DNA from: Marinimicrobium koreense
Lineage (GTDB): Bacteria > Pseudomonadota > Gammaproteobacteria > Pseudomonadales > Cellvibrionaceae
Assembly (NCBI RefSeq): GCF_003762925.1
Contig: NZ_RJUK01000002.1
Coordinates: forward strand, 1 to 64,000
Direction of reading: 5' to 3'
Length of the DNA stretch: 64,000 bases
Numbering within the stretch: position 1 is the stretch's first letter; the number at the start of each line of letters is the position of its first letter. The position numbers and the translations under genes were made by a program. Under the pieces are notes generated by a model that saw only the letters and a list, made by a program, of their open reading frames with translations, had not been told where the DNA came from and ran no database searches. Below, piece by piece: positions 36,181 to 44,132 of this stretch.

Positions 36181-37272
36181 TTAAATAGAAATGACGATGC
36201 GCTTGCGCTCAAGCCACCAGGCGACCAGCCAGTGCACGGCGACAAACAGGAGGGCAAACAACAGCGACGCATTGGTGGGGCTGAACCATTGCGCCAGGGA
36301 AGCATACAACCACTGATAGGCCGACCCCTCCCCCACCGGAATCAGGTACAGGGTTTTTGCCAGGACGATCGACAACACATAGATAAACAGCGGGTTCTTA
36401 CCCAGCATGGCGAACCCGCGATACACGGGCTTTACCGCTGGCCATGACTCCAGCAACACCAGGGCGACCAACACCAACAGCGCGGTGCCCCCGGTCAGCA
36501 ACACGAATGAGCTGGTCCACAGATATTTGTTGATCGGAAACCACGGATGCCAGACCAGGCCCAGCAACACCAGAACCACTCCGCCCAGAGCGAGTAACCC
36601 AAGACTGCGCCAGCGCGAGGCACCCAGCACCAGAATGCGCGTCGCCTCAAAGCCAAGCAGCGCCGTCACCACCGAGGGCAGCGTCGACAACAAGCCTTCC
36701 GGATCAAACGCCAGCCCCTTGCCCTGCCAGATATGCTCCGCGCCGAATACCCACAGATCAAACTGACGCACCACCGAGCCCTGCAGACTGTAGGGATCTT
36801 CCCCCAACTGCAATATCGCCCAGTAACCGAGCAAGAGGACCGCCATGATCCCGCCCCGCCACAACCCCGGCACAAATAGGGCAATCGGTGCGGCCAACAG
36901 GTACGCGAGCGCGATTCGTTGCAGCACGCCCGGAATGCGCAGCGTCGCCACACCTTCCGTAAACGGAAACGCGTTGAGCAACACACCGATCAGAAAAATC
37001 AGGGCACTGCGGCGCACAATATTCAGCAACCGCGCCGACACCGGCTGCGCGGTACGTGAACGGCTCGAGAAAAACAGGGCCGAACCGACGATAAAAAGAA
37101 AGAAGGGAAAGATGTAATCCGTGGGCGTGGCACCGTGCCAGTCGGCATGCAGTAACGGTGCGTACACCGCATTCCAGGAGCCGGGCGTGTTGACCAGAAT
37201 CATCAGTGCGAGGGTCAGCCCGCGCATGACATCCAGAGCCAGAAAACGTCGATGGGCAGAAGTTTCAGACAT
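36181..37272 (-). CDS. nagX: NagX-like membrane acyltransferase-family protein
   Basis: 363-residue inner-membrane protein with about ten predicted helices, of the DUF5009/HGSNAT-like family. The N-terminus RRFLALDVMRGLTLALMILVN and YIFPFFLFIVGSALFF, with conserved Asp and His, are typical. In Shewanella-type nag regulons this protein (NagX) accompanies the GlcNAc permease; a role in GlcNAc or chitobiose handling is proposed, but I know of no settled activity. It is the last gene of the nagK-nagP-nagX operon. Confidence 0.82.
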   Translation of the reverse strand: MSETSAHRRFLALDVMRGLTLALMILVNTPGSWNAVYAPLLHADWHGATPTDYIFPFFLFIVGSALFFSSRSRTAQPVSARLLNIVRRSALIFLIGVLLNAFPFTEGVATLRIPGVLQRIALAYLLAAPIALFVPGLWRGGIMAVLLLGYWAILQLGEDPYSLQGSVVRQFDLWVFGAEHIWQGKGLAFDPEGLLSTLPSVVTALLGFEATRILVLGASRWRSLGLLALGGVVLVLLGLVWHPWFPINKYLWTSSFVLLTGGTALLVLVALVLLESWPAVKPVYRGFAMLGKNPLFIYVLSIVLAKTLYLIPVGEGSAYQWLYASLAQWFSPTNASLLFALLFVAVHWLVAWWLERKRIVISI

Positions 37273-37344
37273 AGAGACACCTCAAAAAAGTGACCGGTCG
37301 CGACAGTGCGGACCGGCCAAGCAGAGGAGAGGGGGAAGCGCCGC

Positions 37345-38670
37345 TCAGGATTTCCAGCGGCGCAGCTTGTGCCCTTTCAGGGCATAAAACAGAATGTAGG
37401 CGTAGCAGGGGAGCATGACCCAGTAGGCCGCCTGATTGCTGGTGCTTTCCGCAAAATGGCCGTACAGCAGCGGGATCACCGCACCGCCGGCAATCCCCAT
37501 GATCAGCAGCGCCGAACCGACGCTGGTGTACTTACCCAGATCCGCCAGCGACAGGGGCCAGATCGCCGGCCAGCACAAGGCATTGGCCAGCCCCAGCAGC
37601 GCCAGGAACATGACCGTGTTGGGCACCGTGGGAATGCCCAACCAGCCGAAAAGAATTGACGCAATCCAGTCGCTTTCACCGGACCCGGTCAGTACCCCCA
37701 CGGTAAACAGCACACCGAAAATGGCGGACCCGGTCAGCGCCCTGGCCTGACTCAGAAAACGGGGAATGCACAGCACGCCGACCACATACCCGATGACCAT
37801 AAACGTCATGGTGTAGGCCGTCAGTGAACCAAAGTGCGCTACATCCATTCGCCGCCCATAGAGCCCGATCGTATCGCCGGCGATCACTTCCACCCCGACG
37901 TACATGAACAGCGCGATCGCACCCAGAATCGCCTGGGGATGATTGAGGATGCCCAACTTATCGCCGGCCTCATCGTCACTTTCGGCGTCGACGTTCAACT
38001 CCGGCAGGGATGAGAACTGCACAAACAGCATCAAGGCCAGCAGCGCCCCGGCCATATACAGATAGGGCACCACGAGGCGATTCGAGAGCTCCGCCAAGCG
38101 TTCCGCACGCGCCTCGGCGCTCAATGCCAACAGCACATCCTCATCGAACTGGTCCATGCCGGTCAGTACCCAGAGCGTAAACACAACCGGAGCCACCACA
38201 CCGGCGGCCTTGTTCAACAGCCCCATGATGCTCATCCGCATGGCGGCACTCTCGCGCGGACCAATACACACAATGTAGGGATTGGCGGCCGTCTGCAGCA
38301 AGGTCAACCCGGTGCCCAGAATAAACAGCGCCAACAAAAACACGGCATAGTGACTGGACTGGGCGGCGGGAATGAACACCAGCGAGCCCACCGCCATCAC
38401 CGCCAACCCGATGACCATCCCGGTCTTGTACCCGGTGCGGCGCAATACCAACGCGGCGGGCAGCGCCATGACGGTATAGGCGATATAAAACGCAAAGGTG
38501 ACGAACAGCGCCTGAAACTCATTGAGCTCACAGACGATTTTCAGAAAGGGAATCAGTGCACCGTTCAGCCAGGTGACAAAGCCAAACACGAAAAACAACA
38601 CCCCGATAATGGTCATCGGAATGAGGGCACTGGAAGTGGCCGGAGCCCGGGCAGTGGTGTCAGTGGTCAT
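37345..38670 (-). CDS. nagP: N-acetylglucosamine MFS permease NagP
   Basis: FucP-type major facilitator, 441 residues and 12 predicted helices, expected to import GlcNAc by proton symport. Signatures: FFVFGFVTWLNGALIPFLK near the N-terminus, FILGTGLTLLQTAANPY and the QxxNPY segment common to sugar FHS transporters. It lies between nagK and nagX in one operon under the NagR-type operator at 39753. Confidence 0.88.
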   Translation of the reverse strand: MTTDTTARAPATSSALIPMTIIGVLFFVFGFVTWLNGALIPFLKIVCELNEFQALFVTFAFYIAYTVMALPAALVLRRTGYKTGMVIGLAVMAVGSLVFIPAAQSSHYAVFLLALFILGTGLTLLQTAANPYIVCIGPRESAAMRMSIMGLLNKAAGVVAPVVFTLWVLTGMDQFDEDVLLALSAEARAERLAELSNRLVVPYLYMAGALLALMLFVQFSSLPELNVDAESDDEAGDKLGILNHPQAILGAIALFMYVGVEVIAGDTIGLYGRRMDVAHFGSLTAYTMTFMVIGYVVGVLCIPRFLSQARALTGSAIFGVLFTVGVLTGSGESDWIASILFGWLGIPTVPNTVMFLALLGLANALCWPAIWPLSLADLGKYTSVGSALLIMGIAGGAVIPLLYGHFAESTSNQAAYWVMLPCYAYILFYALKGHKLRRWKS

Positions 38671-38723
38671 AGCAGCCTCGCGAATCGACGTTCAGAATTG
38701 TTATCGTATTGTGTTGATGGCGT

Positions 38724-39623
38724 TCAGGCGGTATTGGCCAGTGCGCTCTGCTGGCGTGCAAACAACAGCGCTCCCGCTTCCGGTGGCCCGAGGGGGCGGG
38801 ATAATTGCTCGGCCACATCCCGATCCAGCCAGGTCTCCAGGCGCTCGGCCATCCCCCCGATCAGTGACAGCCGCGGTGGCTGATACGCCAGTAGCTTGCG
38901 CGCCATGGCACTGATGTAGCGCGCGCCGCTGCGAAGAATATCCAGCGCCACCGGATCGCCGGCCTCGGCGGCGTCAAAGACCAGCGGCGCCAGGCGGGCG
39001 TAGTCACTGGATGGCTTGCCGGACATCCGCTCGACAATTGCCAGGCCCCGCGCCTGCAGCAGCTCCGCCACACTCTCGATCAGTTGGGTTTCTGGTCCGA
39101 GATCATCGGACGCCAGCAGGACCGCCTTGATCGCTTCCAGTCCCATCCAGGCGCCGCTTCCCTGATCGCCATAGGGAAAGCCGTGCCCACCCAACAGGTG
39201 ATCCACGCCGGCGGCGCGGACATAACCGCAAGACCCGGTCCCGGTGACGATGACCGCCCCTTCGTCTTGCTGATGGGCACCGAGCAGGGCAATACGCAAA
39301 TCCGTGGTCAGATGAAGCGCCGCAAAGGGGTGGGGCCAGTCACTGATGACCCGATAAAGACTGGGCAGATTCACCCCCGCCAGCCCCGCGCCCGCCACCA
39401 GACGGCCGAGGGTTTCAGTTGGCAGGCCAGCATCGCTAAGCGCTCGGCGCGCCGCACTCTCGATGGATTGCAGCGTCTGCTCCACGCCGTGCAGGGGGTT
39501 GGCCGGCCCCGCCAGAGCACTGCCAAGGACCCGCCCACTGGCATCCGCTATGCTGGCTTTGCACTTGCTGCCGCCACCATCAATTCCCAGAAAGTAGTGC
39601 TCATTGGTTGGGGCACTGACCAT
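38724..39623 (-). CDS. nagK: N-acetylglucosamine kinase (BadF/BadG family)
   Basis: ATP-dependent kinase making GlcNAc-6-P for NagA, 299 residues. ASKHA-fold motifs: phosphate-1 loop GIDGGGSKCKASI, connect/adenosine parts GAGLAGVN, phosphate-2 VTGTGSCGYV, then GDQGSGAWMG and SLIGGMAE. It is first in the nagK-nagP-nagX operon. AGAGG precedes the ATG, and the NagR operator overlaps the promoter -35. Confidence 0.9.
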   Translation of the reverse strand: MVSAPTNEHYFLGIDGGGSKCKASIADASGRVLGSALAGPANPLHGVEQTLQSIESAARRALSDAGLPTETLGRLVAGAGLAGVNLPSLYRVISDWPHPFAALHLTTDLRIALLGAHQQDEGAVIVTGTGSCGYVRAAGVDHLLGGHGFPYGDQGSGAWMGLEAIKAVLLASDDLGPETQLIESVAELLQARGLAIVERMSGKPSSDYARLAPLVFDAAEAGDPVALDILRSGARYISAMARKLLAYQPPRLSLIGGMAERLETWLDRDVAEQLSRPLGPPEAGALLFARQQSALANTA

Positions 39624-39737
39624 AAAACAACCTCTTATTCTGTATCACAACCCACCGCTGAAAAAAGCGGGGGCGGGCTTCGCCGCCGACCCCGCAAGAG
39701 GTGAGAGAGAGTTCCAGCGAACAATACTGGAAGACTC

Positions 39738-39766
39738 ACTGTAATTGCTCGGGACAACGTTGTCAA
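39738..39766 (-). promoter_or_regulatory. nagK promoter with overlapping NagR operator GACAACGTTGTC
   Basis: Minus-strand -35 TTGACA (39761-39766) is part of the perfect 12-bp palindrome GACAACGTTGTC (39753-39764). A TACAGT -10 (39738-39743) follows after 17 bp. A repressor bound here would mask the -35. The leader to the nagK ATG is about 110 bases. Confidence 0.78.
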
Positions 39767-39792
39767 ACAAATTTTTTGCCTTCCCTGACCAC

Positions 39793-39825
39793 AAAAAAAC
39801 CGGGCCGATGCGACATCGGCCCGGT
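39793..39825 (-). terminator. Rho-independent terminator of the DUF3014 gene
   Basis: A 12-bp perfect stem (ACCGGGCCGATG / CATCGGCCCGGT) with a 3-base loop, followed on the minus strand by a run of T (39793-39799). It is 26 bases beyond the DUF3014 stop codon. Confidence 0.92.
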
Positions 39826-39850
39826 CCGCTCTTCCAACATGCCCAGCCGG

Positions 39851-40729
39851 TCACTCAGACTCCGGCAGCGCCTCCAGTTCATCGCGCAGGGCCCGCAGAG
39901 CCTGCTTGACGGCCCGGTGATGCTCCGGCCCCATGCGAATCATCAATTTCTGCAAGTCCGTCAGCGCCTCCAGCTCGGGATCCCGGTACTCGTAGAAAAC
40001 TTTGGGCCGGTGCAGGCGAATATCGCCGGGGGGCTCAGGCGCCTCCAACAGCTCATCAATGGTGTTGAGCACGACCTCGTGGAAGGTTCCATTATTGACG
40101 CCATGCTCATCAAACGCCTCCTCCAGCAAGGGGCGGTAGCGCTGGTACCAGCCCACCACCTGCTCGGGATCGCTCTCGGTCAAGAGCGCGACGTAGGCAT
40201 CATAGCGCTGGAAGTTCTCTTCGAGCAGTCGATATTCCTGCTCGGCGTCGGTACGGGCTTCACCGACCTTTGCCACGGCCAGGGGCGGCGGTGGCGATAC
40301 CACCGGACGATATTCATGCACCACTTTGCCATCACGGGCGGCCGCCGCGGCACGTACCACCTTGCGGATCAACTCTTCGTTGACCAGCAGACGCTCGACG
40401 TCGTCATTGCCGGTGGCCTCTTCCAGCTCATTGAGTGCTGGCTCATCGCTCTGGTCCAGCTCCGGCAGCGGTTCCGGTTCGGGCTCGGGTTCCGGCTCGG
40501 GTTCGGGTTCAGGTGCCGGCTCAGGTTCCGGCTCGGGCTCTGGCTCCGGTTCGGGCTGCTGAACCGGAGGGGCCGGCTCCGGTGTCGGTTCCGGCTCATC
40601 TTCCCGGCCAAACAAGTACAGGCTCAGAGCCACAATCACCACCACGACAATAACGACCAGGGCGATAGTCGCGGTGGGCTTTCGATTACCCGGCTGTGCT
40701 TCCGGTGTTGAATGCTCATCGTTCGCCAT
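39851..40729 (-). CDS. DUF3014 domain membrane-anchored protein
   Basis: 292 residues from the ATG at 40729 (AAGGTGGG upstream; the frame is open further but unlike the family). A short cytoplasmic start, a membrane helix (about residues 21-40, rich in Val/Ile), a long Pro-Glu repeat linker (about 45-85), and a C-terminal helical DUF3014 domain (about 95-285, with [16 protein letters not shown]). Probably a single-span envelope protein reaching across the periplasm; function unknown. Confidence 0.85.
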   Translation of the reverse strand: MANDEHSTPEAQPGNRKPTATIALVVIVVVVIVALSLYLFGREDEPEPTPEPAPPVQQPEPEPEPEPEPEPAPEPEPEPEPEPEPEPLPELDQSDEPALNELEEATGNDDVERLLVNEELIRKVVRAAAAARDGKVVHEYRPVVSPPPPLAVAKVGEARTDAEQEYRLLEENFQRYDAYVALLTESDPEQVVGWYQRYRPLLEEAFDEHGVNNGTFHEVVLNTIDELLEAPEPPGDIRLHRPKVFYEYRDPELEALTDLQKLMIRMGPEHHRAVKQALRALRDELEALPESE

Positions 40730-40879
40730 ATTCCCACCTTTCTGGTTAATGCCCGCAGGCTGCACCTGCGTGGTCCGTTCTTGGACTGGAGGATACCGCC
40801 GCCAGTTCATTCGTCTCCTTTATTTGTAGCACAGTATCCGTCCCGGCTCTACAAGCAGATCAAACGACCCGCTATGGGC

Positions 40880-40908
40880 TGGTCACACTCGCCCCTTGTC
40901 TTTATAAT
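40880..40908 (+). promoter_or_regulatory. Promoter of the tRNA-Ile2 gene
   Basis: TGGTCA -35 (40880-40885), 17-bp spacer, perfect TATAAT -10 (40903-40908) and GC-rich GCCGGCC discriminator, ending 15 bases before the tRNA. Confidence 0.7.
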
Positions 40909-40923
40909 GCCGGCCTCCCTTTC

Positions 40924-41000
40924 GGGCCCATAGCTCAGTTGGTTAGAGCAGTCGACTCATAATCGATTGGTCGCAGGTTCAAGTCCTGCTGGGCCCACCA
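40924..41000 (+). tRNA. ileX: tRNA-Ile2 with CAU anticodon (lysidine type)
   Basis: 77-nt cloverleaf with encoded CCA. The acceptor stem GGGCCCA pairs with TGGGCCC, the D arm is GCTC/GAGC, the anticodon stem GTCGA pairs with TCGAT around the loop CTCATAA, and the T arm is GCAGG/CCTGC. The anticodon is CAU. The anticodon arm and variable loop (ACTCATAATCG, TTGGTCGC) match the minor isoleucine tRNA ileX rather than elongator or initiator Met tRNA, so it should read AUA after TilS modification. Its 3' end is duplicated 1.18 kb downstream. Confidence 0.9.
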
Positions 41001-41032
41001 CTCCCTTACGGTCGTGCTGATCCTTGTTCTTG

Positions 41033-41069
41033 ACACCATAACTTGGCCACTTTGGCCAAACTATGGTGT
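41033..41069. repeat. 17-bp inverted repeat in the micro-island
   Basis: Arms ACACCATAACTTGGCCA and TGGCCAAACTATGGTGT pair at 15 of 17 positions around a CTT loop; each half also contains TTGGCCA. It lies 33 bases after the tRNA and has no T-run, so an operator or recombinase-arm site is likelier than a terminator. GTACTAGTAC, another palindrome, follows at once. Confidence 0.6.
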
Positions 41070-41249
41070 ACTAGTACAGCTATTTTGGCCACCCCGAAAA
41101 GTATTTCACACTACAGTCCTAAGCCAGTGCTGACGCGGGCTACAGCCTTTATGACTCCGCCAAAGCCCCGTAGGGTCACCGCAATCAACCGATCGCGCTT
41201 GGGTTAGGCCTCTCGCTCACAAGCGCCAGCAGGCGCCCCCGATTAAACT

Positions 41250-41491
41250 CTAACCGACCTGAAGTTGGCGTATAAATGAGTCGCGCACTCGAGACAGTCT
41301 CGGCCTGTGCCGCTGGAGCCCCTCCAATTCTCGCTGCACATCACGGAAGAAAAGCTCCCTGACAGCGCTGGTTGAGAGGTTACGTTTGTGGACGTTGAAG
41401 CCGCCTCATTCGCTACCAACCGCCAAGCATCCCCTGTGGGAGCCTCCCGAGAGGTAGGTTGGCTGCTCTCTATCTCCTGCCTGAGCTTCAT
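41250..41491 (-). pseudogene. Probable frameshifted small gene in the micro-island
   Basis: An ATG at 41491 has GAGGGTGTGAGG upstream and opens a frame reading MKLRQEIESSQPTSREAPTG, but it becomes unprotein-like after about 40 codons. The next frame then gives a helical, charged tail: RELFFRDVQRELEGLQRH, then RLSRVRDSFIRQLQVG and a stop at 41250-41252. Together they would make an 80-residue protein interrupted by one frameshift near 41385. I do not recognise the family. The call rests on composition alone. Confidence 0.35.
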
Positions 41492-41631
41492 CCTCACACC
41501 CTCAACCGCGGAAAGAATAGGCGGGTGTTGACATGGGCAGGAAGCAGCTACCGCCAATCACTCACAAGGTCTAGGGATCGACCGCTGATGAGGCGGACTA
41601 GGCCGAGTTAACGGGGCCCGGTGTTGGGTAA

Positions 41632-41907
41632 TTACTGATATAACACTAATAAAAACCCAACGAGTAAGACAGAGTTGAAAAAAAGCGCAATGAATCTGTA
41701 TAACTTTTCATCTGGGTGAGCAACGGCACCTGGGATGTACATATCTTTCCCTTGGAAAAATTTACAGATCTCAGCTACGGACAAAGGGATCCCTACCAGC
41801 GCAACCGTTCTGAAAATCCAGTCTTCATCACTGGTAATGACTCCAATTAAAGCTACTAAAACGCTGACAAGAATAATCCAAAACGAATATGATTTGTGAA
41901 ACTCCAT
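41632..41907 (-). CDS. Small membrane protein, unknown
   Basis: 91 residues from the ATG at 41907 (GAGG six bases upstream; the frame continues upstream without a good site). Three hydrophobic segments: about 9-25 (FWIILVSVLVALIGVI), 32-47, and 72-90 (FIALFFNSVLLVGFLLVLY), with a polar loop KFFQGKDMYIPGAVAHPDEK between. The family is not recognised. Its codons are more A/T-rich than the surrounding genes and it is the only intact gene inside the tRNA-bounded repeat, so it is likely cargo of that element. Confidence 0.6.
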   Translation of the reverse strand: MEFHKSYSFWIILVSVLVALIGVITSDEDWIFRTVALVGIPLSVAEICKFFQGKDMYIPGAVAHPDEKLYRFIALFFNSVLLVGFLLVLYQ

Positions 41908-42248
41908 GAAAAACCTCAGCCAATACTGTGGACTCAAGATTAAACACAGTCTTACCCGTAATACACACCAGTGCAATTATCTTGAGCAGTTACTTCAGCG
42001 CACTTAGTCGCTCCTCATTCGCTTCTGTTTTGTTTAGGAGCCAATAAGACCTCAAACCGCGCACTCAAGCGCCTTGAATGGTCGACACAGCCATTTGTCC
42101 GATAGAAGCCACCTCGCCGGATCCGCCGGAAGCACCAAATCTGCGCCCGAACGCTCGGCTACACCCTGCTGGGCCCACCACTCCCCCAGACTTAACGTTT
42201 ATTGACACTCCTTTGATTGATCCGGAGTCGTGCTGGCTCGTATCATTA

Positions 42249-42266
42249 ACGGACTGACCAGTCCGT
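42249..42266. promoter_or_regulatory. TetR-type operator before the efflux operon
   Basis: Near-perfect 18-bp palindrome ACGGACTGACCAGTCCGT (one mismatched pair), 18 bases upstream of the TetR start codon. GACTGACCAGTC-like sites are typical of TetR regulators of RND pumps, so autoregulation and control of the whole operon are expected. Confidence 0.65.
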
Positions 42267-42284
42267 CCTATTATCGAGAGACTC

Positions 42285-42899
42285 ATGACCGAACCGGAAA
42301 AGCCCAAACGCGTGCACAAATCCGCCGAGCAGCGGCGCGAAGAGATTCTGACCGTGGCCACCCGTATTTTTGCCGAGCGGGGCTACCAGGTCGCCGATAT
42401 GCAGGCCGTGGCGGATGCCGCCGGGGTCGGGAAAGGTACGGTCTACCGTTACTTCCCCACCAAAGAGGCGCTGTTTACCGAGGCCCTTCGCTTTAATCTG
42501 GAGACCCTCAAGGCCTCCATCGAGCACGCTCGCGAGCAGCCCGAGGATCCGCTGGAGCAGCTGCGCGAAGGCATGCGCGCCTACCTGCTGTACTTCGAGA
42601 AGAACCCGGAGCTGATTGAGCTGTTCATTCAGGAGCGGGCGGAATTTCGCACCGAATGTCAGAACTCCCTGTACTTCTCCTACATGCTCGCCGGGCGCGA
42701 GGACTGGGTCGCCATGTTCGAGCGCATCGCCGAGCGCCACCCGGTGCGCGATATCGACGCCCAGGAGTGGATGGAGGTGTGCGGGGACATGATGCACGGA
42801 GCGGTGGTGCTCAGCCACACGCCCCTGCCCCGTCGACCGCTCAGTGAGCGCTTTGACCGGATTTTCGATATTTACCTGCACGGCATTCTCAAGCACTGA
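42285..42899 (+). CDS. TetR-family repressor of the RND operon
   Basis: 204-residue regulator. The N-terminal helix-turn-helix (about 15-60) reads RREEILTVATRIFAERGYQ, then VADAAGVGKGTVYRYFPTKEALF. The C-terminal helical ligand-binding domain is of the multidrug-regulator type. It lies 69 bases ahead of the adaptor gene in the same direction, with a palindromic operator just upstream, so it probably represses itself and the pump until a drug or metabolite binds. Confidence 0.93.
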   Translation: MTEPEKPKRVHKSAEQRREEILTVATRIFAERGYQVADMQAVADAAGVGKGTVYRYFPTKEALFTEALRFNLETLKASIEHAREQPEDPLEQLREGMRAYLLYFEKNPELIELFIQERAEFRTECQNSLYFSYMLAGREDWVAMFERIAERHPVRDIDAQEWMEVCGDMMHGAVVLSHTPLPRRPLSERFDRIFDIYLHGILKH

Positions 42900-42968
42900 C
42901 CGCCGTTACTGGCGCCACTCTCTTTACCTTTTTGTTTTTAACGCTGTTATCAAACGGAGCTTATTACC

Positions 42969-44129
42969 ATGATGTACCCCACTTCCCGTCCGTCCGCCGG
43001 ATTACTGCGCCGGGGCCTGGCCCTGTCCGCGCTTGCCCTGCTGGTCAGTGCCTGTAGCTCCGAGCAGGGCGGCCAGCAGGAGCGGCCACCGTCACCGGTG
43101 ACCACCACCGAAGTGCAGGCGCAAGCGGCGCAACATCAGGTGGAGTACCCGGGCCGAGTGCACGGCGCCACCGAAGTGAGCGTGCGCGCCCGGGTGTCCG
43201 GCATTCTGGAGTCGCGCAATTATGAAGAAGGCACGGCGGTGGAAGCCGGGCAGACGCTATTTCAGATCGAGCCCGACACCTATCAGGACGCCGTAAAAGC
43301 CGCCGAAGCCGAGCTGGCCAGTGCCGAGGCTCAGCAACTGCGTGCCGAGCGCGAATGGGAGCGGGTGAAAGGTCTGTTCGAGCGCAATGCGGTCAGTGAG
43401 CGCGAGCGCGATCAGGCCCGCGCCGACAGCCGCGCCGCCAATGCCCGCCTGGAAGCGGCCGAGTCCGCCCTGAGCAATGCCCGTCGCCAGTTGCGCTACT
43501 CGCGGGTAGAAGCGCCGGTGTCAGGCTTGACCAGTATGGAGGCGCTCACCGAGGGCAACCTGGTAGAGGCCGGCACCGTTCTGACCCATATCGTTCAGCA
43601 CGACCCGGTGCACATCTATTTCGCCCTGCCCGAGGAAGACGCCATCGCCCAGCGCGTCGCCCGTGAAGCGCTCCGGGACGACGAGTCCGAGCGAGAGGCC
43701 CGCCTGGTGCTGCCCGACGGCAGTGAGTATGCCCGCGCCGGCCAAGTGGATTTCGCCGATCGTCGCATCGACCCGATGACCGGTAGTGTGCAGATGCGTG
43801 CGGTTTTCCCCAACCCGGACAGCGAGCTGATTCCCGGCCAGTTTGTGCGCATTCGCCTGGCTCTGGCGGACTACGACAACGCCATCTTGGTGGACCCCAC
43901 CGCCGTGGGCCAGGGCCCGGAAGGCCCTCAAGTATTCACCATCGGTGAAGACAACACCGCCGCCGCCCACACCGTGAAGCTGGGCCCGGTAATCGATGGT
44001 CGCCAACTCATCCTTGAGGGACTCGAGGCCGGCAGCCAGTTGGTGATCAATGGTCAGGTGGCACTGAGTGACGGCGCCGCCGTGCAAGTCACCAATGCCG
44101 ACGACAATGCCAGCGACCAGGAGGGTTAA
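42969..44129 (+). CDS. RND efflux periplasmic adaptor (membrane fusion lipoprotein)
   Basis: 386-residue AcrA/MexA-type adaptor with signal peptide and lipobox LLVSAC (about residue 29). Lipoyl half-motifs (VRARVSGILESRNYEEGTAV and SRVEAPVSGLTSMEALTEG) flank a coiled-coil hairpin (about 95-180). Beta-barrel and membrane-proximal domains follow (RRIDPMTGSVQMRAVFPNP). It bridges the pump and outer channel encoded next. GGAG lies about 10 bases before the first ATG. Confidence 0.94.
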   Translation: MMYPTSRPSAGLLRRGLALSALALLVSACSSEQGGQQERPPSPVTTTEVQAQAAQHQVEYPGRVHGATEVSVRARVSGILESRNYEEGTAVEAGQTLFQIEPDTYQDAVKAAEAELASAEAQQLRAEREWERVKGLFERNAVSERERDQARADSRAANARLEAAESALSNARRQLRYSRVEAPVSGLTSMEALTEGNLVEAGTVLTHIVQHDPVHIYFALPEEDAIAQRVAREALRDDESEREARLVLPDGSEYARAGQVDFADRRIDPMTGSVQMRAVFPNPDSELIPGQFVRIRLALADYDNAILVDPTAVGQGPEGPQVFTIGEDNTAAAHTVKLGPVIDGRQLILEGLEAGSQLVINGQVALSDGAAVQVTNADDNASDQEG

Positions 44130-44132
44130 TTG

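Larger units (their letters stand above)
40985..42185 (+). mobile_element. Micro-island bounded by a 21-bp tRNA 3'-end repeat
   Basis: The 21-bp string formed by CCTGCTGGGCCCACCA and CTCCC occurs exactly at 40985-41005 (T-arm and acceptor end of tRNA-Ile2) and at 42165-42185. This is the attL/attR pattern left by tyrosine-recombinase elements at tRNA genes. The enclosed 1.16 kb holds an inverted repeat (41033), a probable frameshifted gene (41250-41491) and one small membrane-protein gene (41632-41907), and its 41.6-42.1 kb part is visibly more A/T-rich than its neighbours. No integrase is visible, so it looks like a remnant or a satellite mobilised in trans. In 41070-41249, 41492-41631 and 41908-42164 I see nothing further. 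Confidence 0.72.

Noticed and set aside
40435-40653. Low-complexity repeat (Pro-Glu codons) as a possible tandem-repeat array or CRISPR
   Set aside because: It encodes the Pro-Glu linker of the DUF3014 protein; no spacers and the frame is preserved.
40924-41000. Elongator tRNA-Met as the identity of the CAU tRNA
   Set aside because: The anticodon arm and variable loop match the ileX-type tRNA-Ile2 much better than metT or initiator tRNA.
42065-42361. 98-codon minus-strand frame ending GSGEVASIGQMAVSTIQGA
   Set aside because: Crosses the right island repeat and the TetR operator and has no ribosome-binding site; probably chance.
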